From Azadirachta indica (lineage: Eukaryota; Streptophyta; Magnoliopsida; Sapindales; Meliaceae), in NCBI GenBank assembly GCA_022749755.1, contig CM040442.1:15598457-15662456 (forward strand): 64,000 bases of DNA, given 5' to 3'. The notes under the pieces were generated by a model. That model made no database searches and was not told where the DNA came from. It saw only the letters and a list, made by a program, of their open reading frames with translations. This document shows positions 44,501-54,789 of this stretch, piece by piece. Every line of letters starts with the position of its first letter. Positions within the stretch are counted from its first letter, which is position 1. A program made the translations under genes and the position numbers.

Positions 44501-46995
44501 TTTTAATGAAGTACATTGTAACGATTGTCACACCATGGTGAGTCACAAGACATGTGTCCCGTCTCGAAAGGAAACCACTTTTTTGCGCCAGTTTTGCGTT
44601 TGGAAATTTCGTCCCCAAAAATCGTTATTTCCGACTCTTCTGTTTTTGAAATGAAATACATTGTAACAATCATCACATCACAGTGAGTAGCAAGACATGT
44701 GTGCTGTCTTGTAACGAAACCATCTTTTTTCACCCGTTCTGTGCTTGACAATTTCATCCACGAAAATTGTAGATTTCCAACTCTTCAATTTTTTAAATGA
44801 AATACATTATAATGATCGTCATGCCACGGTGAGTAACAAAACATGCGCCTCATCTCAAAACAAAACCATTTTTTTGCACCCGTTTTACATTTGACAATTT
44901 CATCCTTGAAAATTGTTCATTTTAGACTCTTCCGTTTTTGAAATGAAATATATTCTAATGATCATCACACTACGGTGAGTAAAAAAACTTGCTTCACGTC
45001 TTGAAATGAAACTATTTTCTTGCGCCTTTTTCGCGTTTGACAATTTCTTCCCCGAAAATCATAAATTTTTGACTCTTTCGATTTTAAAATGAAATACATG
45101 GTAGCGATTCTCACACCATGGTGAGTAACAAGGCATGCATGCCATTTCAAAACGAAACCATTTTTTTTTTTTTTCGCCCGTTTTGCATTTGATAATTTCA
45201 TAACCGAAAATTGTATATTTTCGACTCTTCCATTTTTTAATGAACTACATTATAAAGATCATCATACCATGGTGAGTCACAACACATGTGTCTCGTCTCG
45301 AAATGAAACCATTTTTTTGTGCCTGTTTTGTGTTTTATTATTTCATCCCCGAAAATCGTTCATTTCTGACTTTTTCGTTTTTTAAACGAAATGCATTGTA
45401 ACGATTGTCACCCCACAGTGAGTAATAAAATATGCATGTCGTCTTGAAATGAAACCATTTTTTTCGCCCATTTTGCGTTTGACAATATCGTCCTTGAAAA
45501 TCGTACATTTCCGACTCTTCTATTTTTCAAATGAAATACATTGTAACGATCATCATGAGATGGTGAGTAACAAGATATGCATCCCATCTCAAAACGAAAC
45601 CATTTTTTTGCGCCCGTTTTTGCGTTTGATTGACAATTTTATCCTCGAAAATTGTTTTTTTTTTCCGATTCTTCCATTTTTGAAATGAAATGCATTGTAA
45701 TGATCATCACACAATGGTGAGTAAAAGAACATGCTTCCTGTCTCGAAATGAAACCATTTTTTTGCACCCGTTTTGCATTTGACAATTTCGTCCCTGAAAA
45801 CGTGCATTTCCGATTCTTCCATTTTATAAATGAAATACATTGTAACGATCATCACACCACGTGAGTAAGAAGACATGTGTTTTGTCTCGAAACGAAACCA
45901 TGTTTTTGCACCCGTTTTGCATTTGACAATTTCGTCACTGAAAATCGTTCGTTTTCCACTCTTTCATTTTTTTAATAGAAATGCATCGTAACAATCGTCA
46001 TACCATGGTTAGTAACAAGACATGCGTTTCGTCTTGAAACGAAACCATTTTTTTGTGCCTGTTTGGCGTTTGACAATTTCATCCCCAAAAATTGTACATT
46101 TCCGACTGTTCCGTTTTTTAAATGAAATACATTGTAACGATCATAACGTTACAGTGAGTGTCATGATATGTGTTCCATCCCGAAACAATACCATTTTTTG
46201 TGCCAGTTTTGCGTTTGACAATTTCATCTCCAAAAATCGTACATTTCCGACTTTTTCGTTTTTTAAATGAAGTACATTGTAACAATCGTCACGCCACGGT
46301 GAGTCACAAGATATGCATCCCGTCTTGAAAGGACACCATTTTTTTGAGCCCGTTTTGCATTTGAAAATTTCTTCCCGAAAATCGTTCATTTTCGACTCTT
46401 CTGTTTTTGAAATAAAATACATTATAGCGATCATCATGTCATGGTGAGTAAAAATACGTTCGTCCCGTCTCAAAACGAAACCATGTTTTTGCGCACCTGT
46501 TTTGAGTTTAACAATTTCGTCCCCGAAAATCGTTCATTTTTTACTCTTTCGTTTTTTAAATGAAATGCATTGTAATGATCCTCACACCACGGTAAGAAAA
46601 AAAACATGCATCCCGTCTCGAAACGAAACCATTTTTTTTGTACCCGTTTTGCGTTTAGCAATTTCGTCCTCAAAAATCATAGATTTCTGACTCTTCCGTT
46701 TTTTAATTGAAATGCATTATAACGATCGTCACGCCATGGTGAGAAATAAGACATGCATCCTGTCTCGAAATGAAATTATTTTTTTGCACCTGTTTTGCGT
46801 TTGACAATTTCGTCCTTACAAATCATACATTTCTGAATTCTCCATTTCGAAATGAAATGCATTGTAGCAATAGTCACGGCACGGTTAGGAACAAGACATA
46901 CGTCCTGTCTCAAATTGAAACCATTTTTTTGCGCCCGTTTTGTGTTTGACAATTTCATCTGGGAAAATTGTACATTTCCAACTCCTCCAAATTTT
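41520..46995 (+). repeat. Satellite array, about 37 monomers, with 12-monomer higher-order repeat
   Basis: Uniform plus orientation, nearly all type 1; one type 2 monomer lies near 42885-43000. From about 43590 the order of variant monomers matches 7045-10375. Within it, monomers repeat with a period near 1.75 kb: the CTAACTC-type monomer at 43730 and its partner at 45478, the GAAAACGTACATT monomer near 44036 and 45797, and the TTTAATAGAAATGCG monomer near 44210 and 45972. That equals 12 monomers of about 146 bp. Open frames here are by-products. Confidence 0.93.
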
Positions 46996-48004
46996 TGTGA
47001 AAACCAATTGTCCAGGTCTTTCCTCATGGGGTTATAAAATTGTTAAATTCAAAGATTCAAACGACATTTAAAATAAATGGACATCGCGTGAAGCCTTATT
47101 TAGAAGGAGTTCAGAACAAGAGAGAGGTTGAATGCATTGAATTGTTCAACTCTCAACAAGAAAAGGCCACGTCTCGCTAAGACGTTAAAGAAAGCGCTTG
47201 GTGGGAGGCAACCCACTCATGTTTGGTGGTATCTTATCCTTTTCTTTTTTGTTTAACGTCTTTTCTATTTGTTTCATTTTTAATGCTTTCCTAACTTAAA
47301 ATTATATCTTAAACATTGAATACAATGTTTAATATAGGTTTGGAGGTGGGATTTTAGTGTGTTTTAATATTTGTATTTGTTTTGAATTATATAGTCATAA
47401 AAACTAAAAATTAAAAAAGAATGTTTTAAAAAATTCAATTTTTTTTCTCTCTATTTTGAATCTTTGTGATGATTCCTTCATATGAGACTAATATGTAATT
47501 TGTACATGGCTAATTAAAATTGATGAGATATTTAGGAAATCATGATATTATTTTTATTTTATTTTATTTTATTTTAACTAGGTTTCATTGTTTATTCTTT
47601 TACTACATATGCACTTTATTCCATAATCAATTTGAATCTTAATTTGATGAAATCACATGATTAGAGGATGATATGTAAGATAGTGTAGACTCATAGAACC
47701 TTAATTGTGAGATTTTGAGCCATAAAGCTTTTATTCTGAGTGTTTAGCACTACTCTATATTTTCTTATTATCTTTTCTTTCAAATGATCTCATTATTATT
47801 TGTTTTGGTTAATTAACTTAATTATTCATGCTTTGATTGTAATATTGACTGTATCACGCATGAGAAGTTATTTTAGGCCTTTTTTGAATCATTTGTGCCT
47901 TTCTTGCCTACCCAATATATATTCTTCCTTAGTAACTATTTTGAGTCTCAATATGTCCTTTTTTCTTTCTTAAAACCAATAACAATCAAACTCAATAGCC
48001 AAGT
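46996..48004 (+). pseudogene. Athila/Tat-like integrase C-terminus and 3' non-coding remnant
   Basis: The frame QVFPHGVIKLLNSK continues through [20 protein letters not shown] to a TAA at 47178-47180. This gives the natural end of the protein that copy 1 loses to a TAG. It is followed by GCGCTTGGTGGGAGGCAACC (near 47193) and AT-rich non-coding sequence to the CRM-A2b LTR. The upstream part of integrase is absent; satellite abuts at 46995. Confidence 0.75.
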
Positions 48005-48817
48005 TGATGCAAACGAAGTTGTGCAACCACGTAAATTAAAGATGAACCTCAGACATAAGGTTGGAGACACTCAATTACAGCATTTATATGATTCGCTAAG
48101 TGTGCCGAGTGGACCAATTACAAATGCTAGAGTCAAGACATTGGAAAGTACCTTAAATAAACTAATTAAAAAGATGTGTGATTCAAATATAATTCAAGAT
48201 ACACGTTTTGAAGAATTAGGCTCAGTGAACATTATTCAAGCGATCGGAGTCCAAGAAGACTAATATAAAAATATTCGAAAATTATAGTCCATTTATGTAA
48301 TTTTTAAGAATCTTAAAATGATGTAATCACTGACATCATGCACATTCGATGTCATTGCTTACGTTATATATATATATGACGTCATTGCTTATATTTTCAT
48401 GTTTGAAATTTGTAGGTTTTAAAAGTTATAAAATTTGAATTTATTTTGTCAAATTGTTAGGTAGGATTGAAAGCCTAACTTTTGACATTTTCCCTTTATA
48501 TTTACCTATAAAAAGGCTTTCATTTTTTGAAATGAAATAAAAATAATTTTGAGTGTTAAATTATTCCTTATAAGTTTTTGTTCTTGAGCTCTTCAAGTTT
48601 AATTTCTTGTGGCGTTCAAAACAAGCAAACTTATCATTTAGATTCTTAAATGTTTTCTTAAAGATTCTTGGTATAGTGTTTGAGTAAATCATAGTCTTGG
48701 TTCTTGTTTAGTTAGGTATCGGGTCAAGGCTCTATAAACTTACGTCTTGGGAAAATCTTGAGATTCTTTACTATATCGATGTTGGGTTTCGTCACGTTAT
48801 TGGCGAGGTTCATATCA
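48005..48817 (+). repeat. 5' LTR of CRM-A2b
   Basis: 813 bp, TGATGCAAACG to TTCATATCA, with TATAAA near 48507. An open frame (47895-48263) crosses the Athila remnant/LTR border and ends in the conserved tail VPSGPITNARVKTLESTLNK. The coding tail is thus preserved at protein level even in a 5' LTR. Confidence 0.92.
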
Positions 48818-48819
48818 TT

Positions 48820-48831
48820 TGATATCAGAGC
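48820..48831 (+). other. Primer binding site (Met-tRNA type)
   Basis: TGATATCAGAGC, two bases after the LTR. Confidence 0.82.
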
Positions 48832-49353
48832 TTTGGTTTCAAGACAAGTTTAAATTAACCTTTACATTTTTATTGTTTCTTTACTTCTTCAATTAGAATT
48901 CTGAAAAAAAATATAAAAAAAAAATTGTGGCCAAATTCCTCCTTGACTGGTCCAAATTTGAATTTTGTGTTTTATTTCTTTCAATTTGTTTTGAGTTCAT
49001 ATTTTTATTTATACTTTCTAGAAAAGAAAAAAGAAATAAAGTAAAAAAAAAAAAGAAATAGAAAAAAAGAAGAAGAGAGAATTGTTGTTATCCATTATAT
49101 TCATAATTTCTTGTAGTATCGACTTAATATTCCTTATTCTTGATCCAATATTGTCATTGCTTGCATCAATTTCTTGCATCAATTGTTGAATCTTGTGATT
49201 TGTTTTAGTTGCTTCTCATCTTAAAATTGCCACTGAAATTTTGATTAAGAGTGTGCGAGTGTGAGAACATTTGAGTGCTCAAATACGAGAGTGAGTGAAA
49301 ACACATGAGGGAGTGCTTGTGAGGTTTCTAACTTTATTTTGTAGAGTTTAAAT
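48832..49353 (+). other. Leader of CRM-A2b
   Basis: Non-coding, purine-rich near 49021-49080, collinear with 12213-12739. Confidence 0.7.
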
Positions 49354-50580
49354 ATGTCTTACAAGCAAGAAGAAAATTTAACCTCGGGGGTAGAACAACT
49401 AACCACCCCGAACCTACAGTTTCAGGCGTTATTGGGGGAGATGAGACAGATGATAAGCGCTGAGTTACAACCAATCCATGAGAGGATGTATAAGTTGGAA
49501 GAAGAGACATCAAGAGGGCAACATCAAAGCTGTTCCATTAGACAACCACCTACACAAGTGTAACCAAGGGTACAATGGGGTGATGTTGAGGATGATGAGG
49601 AGTTAGATGAATCACCAATGAACTGGTGCAAGAATTTGCATAATTATGGGAATAGAGAAGCTAGGTTGGGTAGACCTAAGTTGGATGATGATTTAGGAAA
49701 TAGTAAGGTTAAAATTTCACCGTTCCAAGGTAGAAATGATCCTGAAGCTTATTTAGAGTGGAAGAAGAAAACAGAGATGGTTTTCGATTGTCACAACTAT
49801 TCTAAGATCAAAAAGGTAAAACTTGCGGCTATTGAATTTACTGATTATGCTATTATTTGGTAGGATCAATTGTTGAAGGATAGGAGCAAAAATCAAGAAC
49901 GTTTTGTTGAAACGTGGGTCGAGATGAAGACAATAATGAGAAGACGTTTCATTCCAAGTTACTACCATCGAAAGTTGTTCAACAAATTGCAACGTCTAAC
50001 TTAAGGATCTAAAAGCGTAGATGAATACTACAAAGAGATGGAGGTTGCATGATCCGAGCAAATGTAGAGGAGGATAGAGAAGCTACCATGACCAGATTCT
50101 TATATGGTCGCAAATGTAGTGGAAATGCAACGTTATGTACAGTTAACATATATGGTACACCAAGCCATCAAAGTTGAGCAACAATTGAAGCGAAGAAACA
50201 TGGCTAGGAGAGGAGCAAGCACGACTGCTACAAACTCATGGAGATCAACTCCTAAATGGCAGGAATTTCCATAAATAAATTCTAATTCCGAAGCTTCTAA
50301 GGATGCTAAACAAGTTGTGCCGCAAAAACAAGGTAACATTGAATCTACCGCTTCTAGAAATAGTGACATTAAGTGTTTTAAATGTCAAGACAGGGGTTAT
50401 ATAGCTAGCCAATGCCCAAATAAAAGGGTAATGGTGATCAATGCTCAAGGAAAGATTGAGTCGGAAGGAGAAGAAGAAGACGAAATAGAAGACATGCCAT
50501 CTCTTGAAGATAACTACGAAGGGTAATATGCTGCGGAAGAAAAATTATTTGTGGCAAAATGAGCTCTTAGCGCACAGATT
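49354..50580 (+). pseudogene. gag of CRM-A2b (broken)
   Basis: ATG 49354 (MSYKQEENLTSG). A stop at 49561 (Gln codon in CRM-A1) ends the first block. The next block 49618-49863 holds FQGRNDPEAYLEWKKKTEM and ends W-to-stop at 49861. Further blocks carry FIPSYYHRKLFNKLQ and the basic region. The block 50317-50526 holds an intact zinc knuckle IKCFKCQDRGYIASQC, with His changed to Tyr, then an acidic spacer. Confidence 0.85.
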
Positions 50581-50589
50581 AAGGAAGAA

Positions 50590-51240
50590 GAAAATGATCA
50601 ACGGGAGAACTTGTTTCATACTCGGTGTTTCGTCAGCAACAAAGTTGAAGCTTTAGAATTGATGGAGGAAGTTGCACCAAAGTGGCCAGCACTGAATTAG
50701 TGGAGAAATTGTCGTTATTTACCATAAAACATCCACGATCGTACCAGCGTCAATGGGTAAACAATTATGGAGAAATTAAGGTAACAAAACAAGTGTTGGT
50801 GGCATTCTCTATTGGCAAATATGAGGATGAGGTCCTTTGTGATGTGATTCCTATGCATGTATGTCACATTCTATTGGGTAAACTATGGCAGTACGATCGA
50901 CGAGTCATACACGACAATTTCACCAATAGATACTCTTTTACCATCAAAAGGCAACCTATATCACTTATACCATTGACTCCAAAACAAGTTCTCGAAAACC
51001 AATTAAAGATGCAAAAAGCGAGTGAAGAGAAAAAAGAAAACGAGAAAGGTAAAAATGTGAAAGAGAGTGAGAGAAAAAATGAGAGACTTGCAACGTTGAT
51101 GTGTGAGAGAGAGGAAAAATACAATTTTATTGCAAAAAAAGTGAGATCAAGAGAGCTTTATTTTCACAGCAACCTCTTATAGTATTTATGTATAAGGAGG
51201 CCTTTTTGTGAATTGACAATTTTGTCGGATCCTTACCGAG
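50590..51240 (+). pseudogene. Protease and linker of CRM-A2b (broken)
   Basis: The start of the domain (VEALELMEEVAPK) is out of frame, so the DGGS site is lost. From 50682 to 51182 an open frame carries the rest of protease ([30 protein letters not shown]) and the Lys/Glu-rich linker. A 1-base loss near 51139 breaks it before RT. Confidence 0.8.
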
Positions 51241-52112
51241 CAATGTTATGATTCTTTTGCAGGAATTCGAGGATGTCTTTTCTGCAGAGGTGCCCTCTGA
51301 TTTACCTCCAATTTGAGGAATTGAACATCAAATTGATTTTATACCCGGTACAATAATTTCGAACTGACCAACTTATAAAAGTAATCCCGAGGAGACAAAG
51401 GAACTTCAACGACAAGTTAATGAGTTGATGGAAAAAAGGTATGTTAGAGAAAGCATGAGTCCTTGTGTGGTTCCGGTGCTACTAGTGCCTAAGAAAGATG
51501 GGATATGGAGGATGTGTGTTGATTGCCGAGCTGTCAACAATATTACGGTAAAGTATCGACATCCCATTCTTCGATTAGATGATATGTTAGATGAATTGCA
51601 TGGATTTTGTGTGTTTTCTAAAATTGATCTTAAGAGTGGATACCATCAAATTAGGATGAAAAAAGAGGATGAGTGAAAAACTACATTTAAAACAAAATAT
51701 GATTTATATGAATGGTTAGTTATGCCTTTTGGGTTAACTAATGCACTTAGTACTTTCATGGGACTTATGAACCATGTTTTGCGTGCTTTCATTAGCAAAT
51801 TCGTAGTAGTTTATTTTGATGATATCTTGATTTATAGCAAAAACTTGAATGATCATGTTGAACATTTAAAACTTGTTTTAGAGGTTTTAAGGAAATGAAG
51901 GCTATTTGTTAATCTTAAGAAATGTACACTATGCACAGATAAACTTATGTTTTTTGGTTTTGTTGTTAGGGCTAAAGGGATTGAGGTCGATGAGGAAAAG
52001 GTGAAGGCAATTCAAGAATGATCAACGCCTACTTCGACGAATCAAGTAAGAAGCTTTCATGGATTGGCCAGTTTTATCAGCACTTTGTTTGAGATTTTAG
52101 TAGTATAGCTGC
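51241..52112 (+). pseudogene. Reverse transcriptase of CRM-A2b (5' part of pol)
   Basis: Frame 51425-51676 contains [18 protein letters not shown] and [16 protein letters not shown] Trp-to-stop at 51674 follows, then [12 protein letters not shown] and intact [10 protein letters not shown] near 51816-51845. A stop replaces Glu near 51896. It is interrupted at 52112 by LTR-X inside the sequence for SIAAPLT. Confidence 0.87.
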
Positions 52113-52830
52113 TGATACCGGAGAACGGAGGTATGCGGGAAAATTAATGTTTGTTAAGGGAAAATAAATTACTAAGCTCTATTCCTAATATTAACAACAA
52201 AGGGATACAAAAATACCACCCTAAAATTGTTACTAAAGGTTGTAGAATTTCAAAGAAAACACTCACTACTCAACTCAAAACAACGTGATTCCAATACTAC
52301 AAGCTTGAAGCTTCTATATAAGCTCTTACAAGGAAAGAAATGTCAAATATTAGGCCAACAACCCTTAGAAATTTTAATGGTTAGGCCAACAACCATTACT
52401 TAACTTTGACAAACTTATACAAATATTTAAAACTCTTTGAAAATAAATCCAAACAGTTAAGACTTTGAATTACAACTTAGCAAATCTTTCTATTATCTAG
52501 AGATTAAACAAAACACATTGAATTTAAGATAAAAAAATTTTTAAAATTTGTATATCCAGATTTTACCTCGAAAATGAACATGTTGTGAAAAAGTTATCAT
52601 AACTTTATCTAAAGAACTCCAAATGCTAAGCTGTAAAATTTTATGGAAAGCTTATTTCTTCAACTTTCTAACAATATCAACCTCCTTTTGAAATATTACT
52701 TCAGTTTATACATTTTAAATTTCAAAATTACCCCTCTAACAGTGTCTTCATAACTTAGTAAATTAGGGTGATCTTTTTGAACTTATTGGCACTCAAGTTC
52801 TGCTCTTGATGTTCGGACACTCCCGTGTCA
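52113..52830. mobile_element. Solo LTR-X (718 bp) inside CRM-A2b pol
   Basis: TGATACCGGAGAACGG at the left and CACTCCCGTGTCA at the right, flanked by perfect 5-bp duplications GCTGC (52108-52112 and 52831-52835). The uninterrupted CRM-A3 sequence has one GCTGC here. It has TG...CA ends and no internal coding region or primer site, so it is a solo LTR left by recombination between LTRs. Fragments of the same family lie at 15510-15562, 16880-17518 and 36787-37333. The lineage is not recognised, and the orientation of the parent element is unknown. Confidence 0.9.
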
Positions 52831-54593
52831 GCTGCACCCTTAACCAAAGTCATCAAGAAGAATATCCCGTTCAAGTGGTGAAAAGAGCAAGATAAGACAT
52901 TCAAACTTATCAAAGAAAAATTAACTAATACACCTGTACTTGTTTTACCTAACTTTATTAAAATATTTGAGATAGAGTGTGATGCTTTAAGTATAGGAAT
53001 CGGAGGCGTACTAATGCAAAAAGGAAGATCGATTGCGTACTTTTGAGAGAAACTAAATGGTGCGGCTTTAAACTATCCCACTTATGACAAAGAATTATAT
53101 GCATTGGTTCGAACTCTAGAAACTTGGCAGCATTACCTTTGGCCCAAATAGTTTGTGATTCATACGGATCATGAATCCTTGAAACATTTAAAGGCACAGC
53201 ACAAATTAAGCAGGCGTCATGCCAAATGGATGGAGTTCATTGAGACATTTCTTTATATGATCAAATACAAACAAGGCAAAGAAAATATAGTTGCTGATGC
53301 ACTATCACGCAGGTACGCTTTACTTTCAACTCTTGATGCTAAATTGCTTAGATTTGAGTACATTAAGGAGTTGCATGTAACAGACTCTAATTTTTATGAC
53401 TTGTTTAAAAATTGTATTAAGGGAGCATGTGGGAAGTTCTATTTGCATGATGGTTTCCTATTTCGAGAAAATAAATTGTGTGTTCCATATTCATCCTTGC
53501 GTGAGTTACTTGTTTGAGAAGTACACGGTGGTGGTTTGATGGGTCACTTTGGCGTAGCTAAGATTTTACACATATTGCATGAATATTTCTTTTGGCCGCA
53601 CATGAAACATGGCATAAAAAGGGTTTGTGTGAGATGCATTACTTGTAGGCAAGCTAAGTCTAGGTAACAACCACATGGATTGTATATACCATTTCCTATT
53701 CCTAGTGTACCTTGAGTCGATATTTCTATGGATTTTGTTTTAAAATTACCTAGGAAAAAGAGGAGGAGAGACTCAGTTTTTGTGGTTGTCGATAGGCTTT
53801 CTAAGATGGCACACTTTATTGCATGTAATAAAACTGATGATGTATCATATATAGCTGATTTGTTTTTCAAGAAAATTGTTAGATTGTATAGAATGCCCAA
53901 AACTATTGTCTCAGATCGAGATGCAAAGTTCTTAAGTTACTTTTGGAAGACATTGTGGAAAAAATTGGGAACTAAATTATCATTTTCTACTACTTGTCAC
54001 CCACAAACAGATGGTCAAACTAAAGTAGTAAATAGGACATTATCTACTTTGTTATATACTATCATACAAAAAAACCTGAAAACTTAGGAAGATTGCTTGC
54101 CGCACGTTGAATTTGCGTATAATCGTTGTGTTTATTCTGCCACTAAGTTTTCACCTTTTGAAATTGTGTATGGTTTTAATCAACTAACTCCATTGGATTT
54201 AACTCCTTTACCTATGAATGAGCACATTAATTTATATAGCAAGAAGAACGCTGATTTCACTAAGCAGATTCATGAGAAAGCAAGGCAACACATAGAACAA
54301 CGAACGAAACAATATGCCAAGCAAGCCAATAAAGGACGCAAGAAAGTTGTCTTTAAACCAAGAGATTTGGTTTGGTTATATATAAAGAAGGAGCGTTTTC
54401 TTGAGCAAAGATGTTCTAAACTTCTACCAAGAGGAGATGGCGCATTTTGAGTAGTAGAACGGATCAATGACAATGCCTACAAACTTGAACTACCAGGCAA
54501 GTATGGGGTTAGTACAACCTTTGATGTTTCTGGCTTATCTCTTTTTAATGTAGGTAGCGATTTCAGGACAAATCCTTTTCAAGAGAGGGAGAA
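52831..54593 (+). pseudogene. RNase H and integrase of CRM-A2b (broken)
   Basis: Continues RT (APLTKVIKKNIPFKW). RNase H has stops (Trp near 52879, Ser/Glu near 53044, Glu near 53149). Frame 53155-53517 runs from [10 protein letters not shown] to the integrase N-terminus. A stop follows, then the zinc region near 53540-53665 (GHFGVAKILHILHEYFFW, CVRCITC). The DDE core 53728-54087 shows [21 protein letters not shown] and [10 protein letters not shown], where the catalytic Glu is Lys. Frame 54097-54450 leads to the GPF-like module, broken at 54448. The end is GSDFRTNPFQERENNANEVV. Confidence 0.87.
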
Positions 54594-54641
54594 TAATGCA
54601 AACGAAGTTGTGCAACCACATAAATAAAAGGAGAACATCAA
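54594..54641 (+). repeat. 3' LTR stub of CRM-A2b
   Basis: TAATGCAAACGAAGTTGTGC and following bases, after the polypurine tract AAGAGAGGGAGAA (54581-54593). The LTR breaks off after 48 bases. Confidence 0.8.
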
Positions 54642-54789
54642 ATCTCTGTCAAAAATCCTGCAATTAGCTTCTTTTTACACTTAGATTTGCATCCTGAATC
54701 AAAATATGAGAATAATGAGTACATTTAAGAACTAAATAAACATAAAGAACTAAAAAATTAAGGGAGAAAAATATGGCATTCTGCATTCT
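54642..54789. other. Unassigned AT-rich spacer
   Basis: 148 bases between the LTR stub and the next satellite. It is unlike the satellite or any LTR in the window, and I see no frame or structure. Confidence 0.5.

Larger units (their letters stand above)
43590..52165 (+). repeat. Segmental duplication, copy 2 (8.6 kb)
   Basis: Partner of 7045-15562. It retains an intact downstream context (full solo LTR-X and the rest of CRM-A2), so it is closer to the original arrangement. Confidence 0.88.
48005..54641 (+). mobile_element. CRM-A2b: CRM-A element interrupted by a solo LTR
   Basis: 5' LTR, primer site, leader, gag, protease and RT to 52112, an LTR-X insertion at 52113-52830, then RNase H, integrase, polypurine tract and a 48-base 3' LTR stub. 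It is the fuller duplicate of CRM-A2a. It has many stops and frameshifts. Confidence 0.92.
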
